Made by a program: the position numbers and the translations under genes | The notes under the pieces: generated by a model | Seen by the model: the letters and a program-made list of their open reading frames with translations, nothing else | What the model was told of the DNA's origin: nothing | The model's database searches: none | Assembly: GCA_964435025.1 (NCBI GenBank) | Contig: CAYSXL010000007.1 | Span: 1-21,665 of the forward strand | Length of the DNA: 21,665 bases | Origin: PWHW01 sp964435025 | GTDB taxonomy: Bacteria; Patescibacteriota; Minisyncoccia; Minisyncoccales; PWPS01 | Reading direction: 5' to 3' | Shown: positions 7,922-14,609 of the stretch, piece after piece | How positions within the stretch are numbered: position 1 is the stretch's first letter | Layout of the letters: each line of letters opens with the position of its first letter

Positions 7922-9190
7922 ATGCAGGAAGAAAAAAAAGTTTTTGACGTTGCCGTTATAGGAGGGGGTCCCGCCGGTATAATGGCTGCGGGAAAGGCGG
8001 CGGAATCAGGAGCCTCCGTTATTTTACTTGAAAAAAACAAAAGTTTAGGGAAGAAGCTCTTTCTCACCGGCAGTGGGCGTTGTAATATTACCAACGCTGA
8101 GTTTAATATAAAAAAACTTGTATCTTCCTATGGAAAGAACGGTAAATTTTTGTTTCATGCATTCTCCGTTTTCGGACCCCGGGAAGTATTATCCTTTTTT
8201 GATAACCAAAGACTGAAAACAAAAACAGAGAGAGGGAAGAGAGTATTTCCTGTTAGTGATAAATCGAGAAGCGTAATAAAGGCGCTTACCGATTATTTAA
8301 AAAATAGTGATGTGACCCTGATTTTGAATGCGGAGGTTCATCGTTTATCTTTAAAAGGTGAAGAGGTTAAAAAGATTATGCTTAAGGGAGGAGGAGAGAT
8401 ATACGCGAGAAATCACATTATTGCGACAGGGGGTGTGAGCTATTCTTTTACGGGATCAAGCGGAGACGGAATAAGATGGGCATCCAAAACGGGGCATAAG
8501 ATAGCGGAATTGTCGCCTGCTCTGGTTCCTTTAGAGGCAAAAGAGGAATGGGTCAAAAGTTTGCAGGGACTTGATTTAAAAAATATAAGGATATCCGTAA
8601 AAGAAGGAGAAAGAAAAAAGGAAGAAATAGTAGGAGAGTGTATTTTTACTCATTTCGGAATAGGAGGCCCCGCTATTTTAAAACTGAGCAAAACAGTAGG
8701 TGAAATAAAGAAAAGAAAAAAGGATGCAAAACTTTCCTTGGACCTAAAACCCGGACTCAGTAGGGAAAAGCTTGATAAAAGAATACAGAGAGATTTTGGA
8801 AAATACGCCAATAAACTTTTTAAGAACAGCTTACAAGACCTTCTTCCTTCAAAGATAATTCCTGTAATCATTTCTTTGTCGCAAATAGATGCTGAAAAGG
8901 AAGTCAACAAAGTTACCAGGGAGGAAAGAAAAAGATTGGTAAAACTCTTAAAAGATTTGGAAATAAGTGTAGCCGGAACCATGGGCTTTAATATGGCCGT
9001 TGTTACTTCCGGAGGGGTTTCGCTTTCCGAAATTGATGATAAGAGCATGAAATCAAAAAGAGTTAAAAATTTGTTTTTTGCGGGAGAGGTTATCGATGTT
9101 GACGGGACAACAGGGGGATTTAATCTGCAGATGTGTTGGAGTACGGGTTACTTGGCGGGAAAAAGCGCTATAAAAACATGGAAAGATTAA
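7922..9190 (+). CDS. NAD(P)/FAD-dependent oxidoreductase, BaiN/HI0933 flavoprotein family
   Basis: 422 residues, usual for the HI0933/YhiN/BaiN group. The Rossmann FAD site is IGGGPAG (13-19), with Glu37 (LLEKN) placed to bind the adenosine ribose. The family signature LGKKLFLTGSGRCNITN is at ~42-58, and GEVIDVDGTTGGFNLQ is near the C-terminus. Members are flavin reductases of uncertain physiological substrate, related to the bile-acid BaiN enzyme; the substrate here is unknown. The ATG at 7922 follows a terminator by 35 bases and has no good Shine-Dalgarno. The DUF2914 gene begins 13 bases before its stop, implying co-transcription. Confidence 0.92.
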   Translation: MQEEKKVFDVAVIGGGPAGIMAAGKAAESGASVILLEKNKSLGKKLFLTGSGRCNITNAEFNIKKLVSSYGKNGKFLFHAFSVFGPREVLSFFDNQRLKTKTERGKRVFPVSDKSRSVIKALTDYLKNSDVTLILNAEVHRLSLKGEEVKKIMLKGGGEIYARNHIIATGGVSYSFTGSSGDGIRWASKTGHKIAELSPALVPLEAKEEWVKSLQGLDLKNIRISVKEGERKKEEIVGECIFTHFGIGGPAILKLSKTVGEIKKRKKDAKLSLDLKPGLSREKLDKRIQRDFGKYANKLFKNSLQDLLPSKIIPVIISLSQIDAEKEVNKVTREERKRLVKLLKDLEISVAGTMGFNMAVVTSGGVSLSEIDDKSMKSKRVKNLFFAGEVIDVDGTTGGFNLQMCWSTGYLAGKSAIKTWKD

Positions 9191-10260
9191 GGAAACTAAA
9201 ACAATTTTATAATAAGTACGAAAGGTACCTTATTCCGGGAGCTCTGCTTTTCGGATTTATTACCGATGTTTTAACTTTTCGTTTAGTCAGCTTTACTCTC
9301 GCGATGCTTATCCTTTTGGGGCACCTGATATTTATAGGAATAAATATTAGTGTTATTAACCTCTATGAGGCAAGGAAGATAACGGGAAAAGTATTTTCCT
9401 ATTGGAGGGTTTTGGCTCCTTTATTTTTGCAGTACTCTTTTGGAAATTTGTTTAGTGCCTTTTTAATATTTTATTCGCATAGTGGCTCTTTCTCTGCAAG
9501 CTGGCCCTTTATCGGAGTGATTGTGTTTTTAATGATAGGAAACGAGGTTTTTAGAAAGTATAATATACGTCCCACAATACAGATAAGCGTCTATTTTTTT
9601 GCTCTTTTTTCTTATACCAATTTAGTATTTCCACATCTGCTTAATAATTTAAGTACGTTTATTTTTTTGGGGAGCGCGGTAGTGAGTGTCCTTCTTATAC
9701 TCTGGTTCTTGTCCCTGCTTTCTTCTTACACTTCGCGAGTCGGTGAAAAAAGCAAGGCAATAAAGCTCTATATTTGTCTTATTTTTTTGGGAATGAATTT
9801 TCTCTACTTTACTAATCTTATTCCTCCCATACCTCTTTCCATTACAAGCGTAGGGGTTTATCACGACATAGAAAGAGTAAACAGGGAGTACAAAGCGGTA
9901 ACGGAGGAGTGTGAAAATTTTGATAAGTGTTTCTTCTCCCATGAAAGAAGGCACATTTCCCGAGAAGGGGAGTCGTTATATCTCTTTAGCGCGGTATTTG
10001 CTCCCGAAGGCATGGATCTTTCCGTTATGCACGAGTGGCAAAGATATAACAAGGAAAAAAAGAAGTGGGAAACGGCAGTAAATATCCCTTTTTTGGTTGA
10101 AGGAGGAAGGGAGATGGGTTACAGGTGGTATACTTATTACAATGTTTCTCCCGGATACTGGAGAGTGAATGTAAAAACGGAGCGTGGGCAAATCATAGGG
10201 AGAAAGAACTTTTATGTAATCGGGGAAAAAGGAGTTACGAGGGTGGAAAAATCAATATGA
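9178..10260 (+). CDS. DUF2914 multi-pass membrane protein
   Basis: 360 residues from ATG 9178. The longer frame from 9133 would add 15 residues inside the flavoprotein gene and is less likely. About six hydrophobic helices occupy residues ~20-210. The C-terminal ~110 residues match the DUF2914 pattern: HEWQRYNKEKKKWETA (His285 onward), a GGREMGYRWYTYY stretch, and GYWRVNVKTERGQIIGR. This beta-rich domain probably faces outside the membrane, with two Cys at ECENFDKC just before it. The function of DUF2914 is unknown. The gene overlaps the upstream flavoprotein gene and ends 20 bases before the sortase gene, so the three may form one transcript. Confidence 0.85.
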   Translation: MERLRKLKQFYNKYERYLIPGALLFGFITDVLTFRLVSFTLAMLILLGHLIFIGINISVINLYEARKITGKVFSYWRVLAPLFLQYSFGNLFSAFLIFYSHSGSFSASWPFIGVIVFLMIGNEVFRKYNIRPTIQISVYFFALFSYTNLVFPHLLNNLSTFIFLGSAVVSVLLILWFLSLLSSYTSRVGEKSKAIKLYICLIFLGMNFLYFTNLIPPIPLSITSVGVYHDIERVNREYKAVTEECENFDKCFFSHERRHISREGESLYLFSAVFAPEGMDLSVMHEWQRYNKEKKKWETAVNIPFLVEGGREMGYRWYTYYNVSPGYWRVNVKTERGQIIGRKNFYVIGEKGVTRVEKSI

Positions 10261-10280
10261 TTATTGTATAAAGTAAGTGT

Positions 10281-11091
10281 ATGGAAAGGACAAACCGGAA
10301 TAGAGAAAAATTTTTTACGCAGAAAGACAAGATTTTGTTTAAACTCTTCCTGCTTGTTTTTGCGGGATTTGTTGTGATTCTTAACTGGGCCGATGTTTCT
10401 TGGTTTCTTAATATACGAACTGCTCCCGAAATGATAAGGGGAAGTTTCGAGAGAATGCTTTCTCAAGATTTTTTTGTGGGAGAAGAAGACGGAAAAGAGG
10501 AAAAAACGGAAGAAGTAAAAGAAGAANNNNNNNNNNNNNNNNNNNNNNNNNNNNNNNNNNNNNNNNNNNNNNNNNNNNNNNNNNNNNNNNNNNNNNNNNN
10601 NNNNNNNNNNNNNNNNNNNNNNNNNNGAAGAAGTAAAAGAAGAAATATATGATTATTGCGGGGAAAACAGCATCGTTATCCCTGCTATTGATATTGAAGC
10701 TCCTATCGTGGAAGCGGGAGGAGTAACGGAAGAAGAATACAGAAGTGCCCTTGACAGAGGAGTGCTTCACTTTCCGGACTCTCCTTATCCCGGGGAAGAG
10801 GGGCTTGCCGTACTTCTGGGGCACTCTGCTCCGGAAGGGTGGCCGAAGATTAAATATGACTGGGTGTTTACGGAGATAAACGATCTCAAAGAAGGGGATG
10901 AAATAGAGATCTGTTTTAACGATAGATTATATAACTATACCGTAGTGGATGATAAGGAGGGGAAGAGAATTTATGACGTGGGAGAAGATATTCCTTCGTT
11001 ATACGAGAAGGAAAAAGAAATAGTGCTTATGAGCTGCTGGCCTCCGGGAGAAAGGGAAAGCAGGATAGGCATAAGGGGAGTTATTGAATAA
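10281..11091 (+). CDS. Sortase (transpeptidase), interrupted by an assembly gap
   Basis: An N-terminal membrane helix (LFKLFLLVFAGFVVILNW) is followed by an EEVKEE-type acidic linker that runs into 100 N. The catalytic beta-barrel follows. The catalytic His is at codon 10822-10824 (VLLGHSAP), Cys at 11035-11037 (VLMSCWPPGE) and Arg at 11062-11064 (ESRIGIRG), the His/Cys/Arg set of sortases with a class D/E-like TCxPxG pattern. Sortases cut surface proteins at an LPxTG-like motif and join them to the envelope or each other. The two halves are in different frames only because the gap is 100 bases; merging the identical 18-base flanks restores one frame of 230 residues. The likely substrates lie directly downstream. 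Confidence 0.88.
10527..10626. other. Scaffold gap inside sortase linker repeat
   Basis: Exactly 100 N. The 18 bases on the left (10509-10526) are identical to those on the right (10627-10644), both reading EEVKEE in frame. The gap is a placeholder in a tandem repeat; the true length may be zero or several repeats. Confidence 0.95.
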
Positions 11092-11095
11092 TTCT

Positions 11096-11257
11096 ATGGA
11101 AAAACAAAGAGAGTTAATAGAAACTCCTACGCAAGTAGAAACGGGAATTACGGAAAATATATTCTTAGATTATTTCCTTTTCCCTTTTTTATTGACTCTT
11201 CTGATTTTTATTGTTTTTAGAAAAAAAATAATTTCTCTTGTAAAAAAAATAGAATAA
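11096..11257 (+). CDS. 53-residue stand-alone sorting-signal-like membrane microprotein
   Basis: The ATG lies four bases after the sortase stop. Residues 1-13 are polar. VETGIT is at 14-19, followed by an Asp-Tyr pair (25-26), a hydrophobic helix (~27-41) and a basic tail beginning FRKK. It aligns without gaps to the C-termini of the two large surface proteins: PT[QED]V[EP]TGIT, then DY, a membrane helix, FRK[KQ], and a tail ending KKIE here versus AKRIE in the first. So it carries the sorting signal with no cargo domain. It may be a sortase accessory, a decoy, a pilin-like anchor or a truncated substrate gene. The motif Pro is replaced by Glu15. The ribosome site is weak (GGGGAG ~15 bases upstream), so translational coupling to the sortase is likely. 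Confidence 0.7.
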   Translation: MEKQRELIETPTQVETGITENIFLDYFLFPFLLTLLIFIVFRKKIISLVKKIE

Positions 11258-11261
11258 TTCC

Positions 11262-11290
11262 CCCATGCACACCCCAGGGGTGTGCATGGG
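11262..11290. repeat. Perfect 29-base GC-rich palindrome
   Basis: CCCATGCACACCCC (11262-11275), one central A, then GGGGTGTGCATGGG (11277-11290). It sits 4 bases after the microprotein stop and 18 bases before the next -35 box. There is no T-run right after it on the plus strand; on the minus strand a T-rich run begins about 14 bases past it. It could be a transcript-end hairpin or a dimeric protein-binding site. Confidence 0.85.
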
Positions 11291-11308
11291 AGTAGGAAAG
11301 GTTTTCTC

Positions 11309-11337
11309 TTGACTAATTATAATAAATATACTACAAT
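11309..11337 (+). promoter_or_regulatory. Strong predicted sigma70-type promoter
   Basis: TTGACT (-35, 11309-11314), 17-base spacer, TACAAT (-10, 11332-11337). The predicted start is near 11344, about 39 bases before the GTG at 11383. Confidence 0.8.
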
Positions 11338-11366
11338 AGATGGTGCAGGAGATTTTTTTTCAAAAA

Positions 11367-11378
11367 AAAGGAGGTGAT
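11367..11378 (+). promoter_or_regulatory. Near-maximal Shine-Dalgarno for the 11383 gene
   Basis: AAAGGAGGTGAT is a 12-base complement to the conserved 16S rRNA 3' end. Its GGAGG ends 8 bases before GTG 11383, which makes 11383 the start in preference to the GTG at 11374 that lies inside this site. Confidence 0.85.
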
Positions 11379-11382
11379 AGTT

Positions 11383-12204
11383 GTGAAAAACACAACATTC
11401 ATAGTGCTCGCCATTTTAATTTTTTCTCTTGCTTTAGGGGGAACGCACCTTTACACCAATCATATTTTATCCCCCGAGGTGGCAGTACCGGAAGAAGAGG
11501 AAGTAGAAGAAATAGAGAAAGTAGAGAGAATTGAGCTGGAACCGCCACCGTGTGAAAGAGAAAAGAAGATGGAAGAGTATATGGAGGTGGATCCTCCCGC
11601 TTCTATGCCGGTAGTAGAGGATGGTCTTCTTGGCTGGGGCGAGGTTCTTGCCGCAGCGGAGGAAACTCAGTTTCTCGATAAAATGGTGGAGCTGGAGGCA
11701 GTCTCCTCAAAAGGGGAAATCGAAGACCATATTTCCGGAGAATACGATTCTGTGTTTTGGCTTGAGGCCGGAACAGAGATAATAAACACTTACCGGGATA
11801 CTGGTGGGACTATCGTAGCTTATTACGACACGTTATCACATGACAGGCTGGTGCTACTTAACAAGTATGCCGAGCCGGTTATACTCGTTACCTGTGGTAA
11901 TATCATAAAAGTATTGCCGGAGGTAGTGGTCGTAGAAAAAGAAGTTGTCAAGGAAGTGGAAAAAGAAGTGGTTGTTCCGAGAGATCCCGACCCGGTTGTT
12001 CCGAGAGATCCCGANNNNNNNNNNNNNNNNNNNNNNNNNNNNNNNNNNNNNNNNNNNNNNNNNNNNNNNNNNNNNNNNNNNNNNNNNNNNNNNNNNNNNN
12101 NNNNNNNNNNNNNNGGCCCCGGAGATGAACCTCCTGTAGAACGGCCCGAAAAGGATCCCGACCCGGGTCCCGGAGATGAACCCTCGGTGGAAAGGCCGGA
12201 TTAG
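11383..12204 (+). CDS. Membrane-anchored surface protein with Pro/Asp/Glu repeat tail, gapped
   Basis: GTG start set by the Shine-Dalgarno at 11367-11378. An N-terminal signal anchor (FIVLAILIFSLALGG) is followed by a Glu-rich spacer and a domain of ~110 residues from GLLGWGEVLAAAEE to VILVTCGNIIKVLPE. I do not recognise that domain. A charged EKEVVKEVEKEVV linker leads to two copies of an 8-residue VVPRDPDP-type repeat (24 bases each). After the gap come two copies of a ~17-residue GPGDEPxVERPxKDPDP repeat. The protein ends without a membrane helix or sorting motif, so it is probably held by its N-terminal helix. Both sides of the 100-N gap are in the same frame, but the true repeat number is unknown. 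It has its own promoter and terminator. Confidence 0.78.
   Translation: MKNTTFIVLAILIFSLALGGTHLYTNHILSPEVAVPEEEEVEEIEKVERIELEPPPCEREKKMEEYMEVDPPASMPVVEDGLLGWGEVLAAAEETQFLDKMVELEAVSSKGEIEDHISGEYDSVFWLEAGTEIINTYRDTGGTIVAYYDTLSHDRLVLLNKYAEPVILVTCGNIIKVLPEVVVVEKEVVKEVEKEVVVPRDPDPVVPRDPXXXXXXXXXXXXXXXXXXXXXXXXXXXXXXXXXXGPGDEPPVERPEKDPDPGPGDEPSVERPD
12015..12114. other. Scaffold gap inside Pro/Asp repeat region
   Basis: Exactly 100 N, flanked on the left by 24-base repeats encoding VVPRDPDP and on the right by ~51-base repeats encoding GPGDEP. The flanks do not overlap each other, so sequence is truly missing here. Confidence 0.95.
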
Positions 12205-12210
12205 TACCTT

Positions 12211-12253
12211 AAAGGAGGATTCGTTTTAGAAAATAAAACGGATCCCCTTTTCT
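12211..12253 (+). terminator. Rho-independent terminator with embedded Shine-Dalgarno
   Basis: GGATTCGTTTT (12217-12227) pairs with AAAACGGATCC (12235-12245) with one G-T wobble and a 7-base loop. It is extended by AAAGG/CCTTT around a bulged A and followed by TTTTCTCT. The left arm contains AAAGGAGG (12211-12218), a full ribosome site with no start codon at a suitable distance. Confidence 0.75.
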
Positions 12254-12289
12254 CTAATAAAAATTTTCAAGTAAAGTTTTTATTAGAGA
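12251..12289. repeat. AT-rich 13-bp inverted repeat upstream of surface protein gene
   Basis: TCTCTAATAAAAA (12251-12263) and TTTTTATTAGAGA (12277-12289), perfect, with a 13-base loop. It directly follows the 12211 terminator and precedes the surface protein ATG by 28 bases. It could be a second terminator hairpin or a 5' leader structure. Confidence 0.75.
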
Positions 12290-12317
12290 GAAGGATTTAT
12301 AAATTAAAACTTAAAAT

Positions 12318-13757
12318 ATGTTTTATAAAAAAAATATAAAAAAGGGAGTGAAAAAAGCCATTGGAGTACTTTTTATCGGAGCGCTCGGTTTTGGACTTTT
12401 TTCGAATATCGGTTACACATCGGAAAAACCGGTGTTTAACGACCACTCCGAAGACAGGGAGACCTTAAAACTGGGAAACGAAACAAAAGGAACGGACTGG
12501 AGCACAAGTCCTATTTCCGCAGACCCGGGAGATGTCGTAGCTTTTAATATTTACTACCATAATACGGTAGAAGACACTACGGCGGAAAATACGCGACTCA
12601 GTATAGATTATCCTTCCACTAAAAGAACGGAAATAGATGTTACTGGCGAAGTTTCCGCGGACAACGCCGATTCTGTTTTTGACGAGAGGAGAATAAACAT
12701 AAGCAAAACCTCGGAGCTTGAGTTTGAAAGTCTTGCTTACTGGTACCCCGACAGGTGGGAAGAAGGAGATGATTGGGAAAAAATAGATGTAAATCAAGTT
12801 AGCTCCTCGAAGGTGGAAGTTGATATTGGGGACATTGATGGGTGCTGGCCTTACCAAGGACACGTTGTCTTTTATGCGGAAGTCGTAGAAAAAGAAGAAA
12901 AAGAACCCTGGGGAGATTTGGAGTGTGATACTGTAACAGAAAATTCCATAACCCTCTTTTACGACACAGAGGATGCGACCAGTGCTTCCATTTTCAGAGG
13001 AAGTACGAGAATAAGGACGGTTGGTTCGGGAAACCGCTCGGGAACTTACAAAGATACCGGACTTTCACCTGATACTTCTTACGTGTATTATTTGAGAAAC
13101 GGAAGGTATGATTCTTCCGAGAGACTTGCGAAAGCTTATTGCAGTACAAAACCAGAAGAAGTAGAAGAAGAGCTCACAGTAAGGAAAAAAGTAAAGAGCT
13201 TGGATAGAGATACTTATTACACAAATTCAATTAGCGCGCTCCCCGGAGAGCTTCTTAGCTACTCTATTAGAGTGACTGCCGAAGGAGTGGATGTAAGAGA
13301 TATTAAAGTGAAAGATACTATGCCAAGCGAAAGAATAAAATATGAAGGCAATTTAAGAGTCGGTGGAAGCAGAGTTTCCGGGAACATTGAGAACGGAATA
13401 GATATTGGAGATATCGATAAAGGAGAATACAAAGAAGTTACTTTTGACGCCAAGGTTGCTTCGAGAGATGAGTTTCTTATCGGAACAACCGGTATTAATA
13501 ATATAGCAAGAGCAACTTCAAGAGACGCAACTGATACGGGAAGAGCGACCGTGCGTGTTACAAAAGACAGACCGACAGCTCCTCCTACGGAAGTACCTAC
13601 GGGTATTACCGGAAGCGGGATTGTTGATTATTTTGTATTACCTCTTCTTTTGGCTTTAATGATATTTTTCCTATTTAGAAAACAGTTCAAATTTCTTGCA
13701 AAGAGAATTGAAACTATGAGCAAAGAAGTAAGAGCGGACTGGCACGTAACAAGATAA
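12318..13757 (+). CDS. Surface protein with FN3-like and DUF11-like domains and VPTG sorting signal
   Basis: 479 residues. A signal peptide (MFYKKNIKKGVKK, then a hydrophobic stretch to ~35) fixes the ATG at 12318 despite the lack of a Shine-Dalgarno. Next come a DUF11-like beta domain (~38-190, with ADPGDVVAFNIYYHNT), an FN3-like unit (~196-278) bounded by paired Cys (LECDT ... AYCSTK), and a second DUF11-like domain (~285-415, ALPGELLSYSIRVTAEG). The C-terminus has VPTGITGSG at 426-434, a membrane helix, FRKQ and a ~30-residue basic tail. It is a likely substrate of the sortase at 10281. The tail is longer than in classical LPxTG signals. The last ~190 residues resemble the 14610 protein, implying duplication. 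Function is probably adhesion or surface coat. Confidence 0.85.
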   Translation: MFYKKNIKKGVKKAIGVLFIGALGFGLFSNIGYTSEKPVFNDHSEDRETLKLGNETKGTDWSTSPISADPGDVVAFNIYYHNTVEDTTAENTRLSIDYPSTKRTEIDVTGEVSADNADSVFDERRINISKTSELEFESLAYWYPDRWEEGDDWEKIDVNQVSSSKVEVDIGDIDGCWPYQGHVVFYAEVVEKEEKEPWGDLECDTVTENSITLFYDTEDATSASIFRGSTRIRTVGSGNRSGTYKDTGLSPDTSYVYYLRNGRYDSSERLAKAYCSTKPEEVEEELTVRKKVKSLDRDTYYTNSISALPGELLSYSIRVTAEGVDVRDIKVKDTMPSERIKYEGNLRVGGSRVSGNIENGIDIGDIDKGEYKEVTFDAKVASRDEFLIGTTGINNIARATSRDATDTGRATVRVTKDRPTAPPTEVPTGITGSGIVDYFVLPLLLALMIFFLFRKQFKFLAKRIETMSKEVRADWHVTR

Positions 13758-13766
13758 AAAACGTAA

Positions 13767-13815
13767 AAAAGCAGGCAGGATTCTCGAAGTTTATAAAAGA
13801 GACCGGCCTGCTTTT
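13767..13815 (+). terminator. Rho-independent terminator with long loop
   Basis: AAAAGCAGGC (13767-13776) pairs with GCCTGCTTTT (13806-13815), a perfect 10-bp stem followed by GTTTTGGGGATTTTTT. The 29-base loop can itself form a short CTC/GAG stem. Confidence 0.8.
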
Positions 13816-13871
13816 GTTTTGGGGATTTTTTCGTGTACACTCTTCGGGCGGTCAAAGACGAAAGGAAACTC

Positions 13872-13900
13872 TTGACAGAAAACAAAAGATACTATATAAT
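13872..13900 (+). promoter_or_regulatory. Perfect-consensus sigma70 promoter
   Basis: TTGACA (13872-13877), exactly 17 bases, TATAAT (13895-13900). This is the best promoter in the window. The predicted start is near 13907, giving a ~64-base leader to ATG 13971. Confidence 0.92.
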
Positions 13901-13934
13901 ATAGCAAGTCGTTATGGCAGTTCTTTTAATATTA

Positions 13935-13965
13935 GCTCCTTGCCGTCAGGAGCATTAGGAGGTGA
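13935..13965 (+). promoter_or_regulatory. Leader hairpin with alternative pairing to the Shine-Dalgarno
   Basis: GCTCCT (13935-13940) pairs with AGGAGC (13948-13953) over a 7-base loop. The same CTCCT can instead pair with AGGAG (13957-13961) in the ribosome site of the next gene. The two pairings exclude each other, so the leader could hide or expose the site. Seen by eye; no folding energy was computed. Confidence 0.5.
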
Positions 13966-13970
13966 GAAAG

Positions 13971-14480
13971 ATGGCAGAAGAAAAACGTCCTTTCTTGAAC
14001 GGAGAAGACGAGGAAGAAAAGAAAGAGAAAGAAGAAAAGAAACGTTTTCCTTGGGAAAAAGTTATTTTACTTTTCCTTTTAGGACTTCTCGGTATCTTCG
14101 TTTATTTTCATCTTTGGGGACCTGAACCGGAAGAGGTGGCTCCCGTTGATGAGGTAACAAAAGAAGAACCGGAAGAAGTAACAAAAGAGGAACCGGAAGA
14201 AACTTCTATTGAAGTTAAGACGAAAGAGATCGTCGAGTGGGGAGATGATTATGTTTTTCTCCCTGGCGAAATCCAGGCACCTCCCGGAGTGGCTTGGACC
14301 GCTTCCTTTGAAATGAAGCCTGACCATCCCACGATTTCGTGGGAAGGGGAAGGACTCTGGGATATGGACTCGAGGGTTGAGGGCCTCGAGTCGGGGGAAA
14401 CATATAAGTACCGCCTCGTAGTAGTATATGAAGGCGGACCTCCAGCAAAAGGGGATTGGAAGGAATTCACTCTTCCATAA
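13971..14480 (+). CDS. Type II membrane protein with FN3-like extracellular domain
   Basis: 169 residues from ATG 13971, eight bases after GGAGG (13958-13962); the GTG at 13962 lies inside the Shine-Dalgarno and is rejected. A charged cytoplasmic head (EDEEEKKEKEEKKRF) is followed by a membrane helix (~30-47), two copies of VTKEEPEE, and a compact beta domain of ~95 residues. That domain ends with ESGETYKYRLVVVYEGG, the strand pattern typical of FN3-like folds. There is no sorting motif. It lies between the two sorted surface proteins under its own perfect-consensus promoter and ends in a terminator. It may be a membrane-held partner of the surface proteins; the sequence gives no more than location and fold type. 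Confidence 0.8.
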   Translation: MAEEKRPFLNGEDEEEKKEKEEKKRFPWEKVILLFLLGLLGIFVYFHLWGPEPEEVAPVDEVTKEEPEEVTKEEPEETSIEVKTKEIVEWGDDYVFLPGEIQAPPGVAWTASFEMKPDHPTISWEGEGLWDMDSRVEGLESGETYKYRLVVVYEGGPPAKGDWKEFTLP

Positions 14481-14491
14481 CCCAAAACTTA

Positions 14492-14537
14492 AGAGAGTTG
14501 GTGGAGCTACTCTACTGACTCTCTCTTTATAGAGTTT
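14492..14537 (+). terminator. Long-stem Rho-independent terminator
   Basis: A continuous 15-bp stem with three G-U wobbles, 14492-14506 against 14510-14524, and a 3-base CTA loop, then CTTTATAGAGTTTTT. The right arm extended (14518-14528) also forms a perfect 11-bp match with 14563-14573, so an alternative hairpin is possible. Confidence 0.8.
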
Positions 14538-14609
14538 TTAACGGGCTTGTTGAAAATTGTACAAAGAGAGAGTTAAAAGATGATTATATCAGGTTAATAG
14601 TATAATATT

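Noticed and set aside
9133..9177. Upstream in-frame ATG for the DUF2914 gene
   Set aside because: It would add 15 residues inside the conserved flavoprotein C-terminus, whereas ATG 9178 gives a basic N-terminus just before the first helix.
10281..10652. Apparent short protein ending in the N run and a separate sortase core starting at 10708
   Set aside because: The split arises because 100 N is not a multiple of three; identical 18-base flanks in the same codon phase show one continuous gene.
14601..14606. TATAAT directly before the repeat surface gene
   Set aside because: A start about 7 bases downstream would lie beyond the ATG at 14610, and no -35 box is at the right distance.
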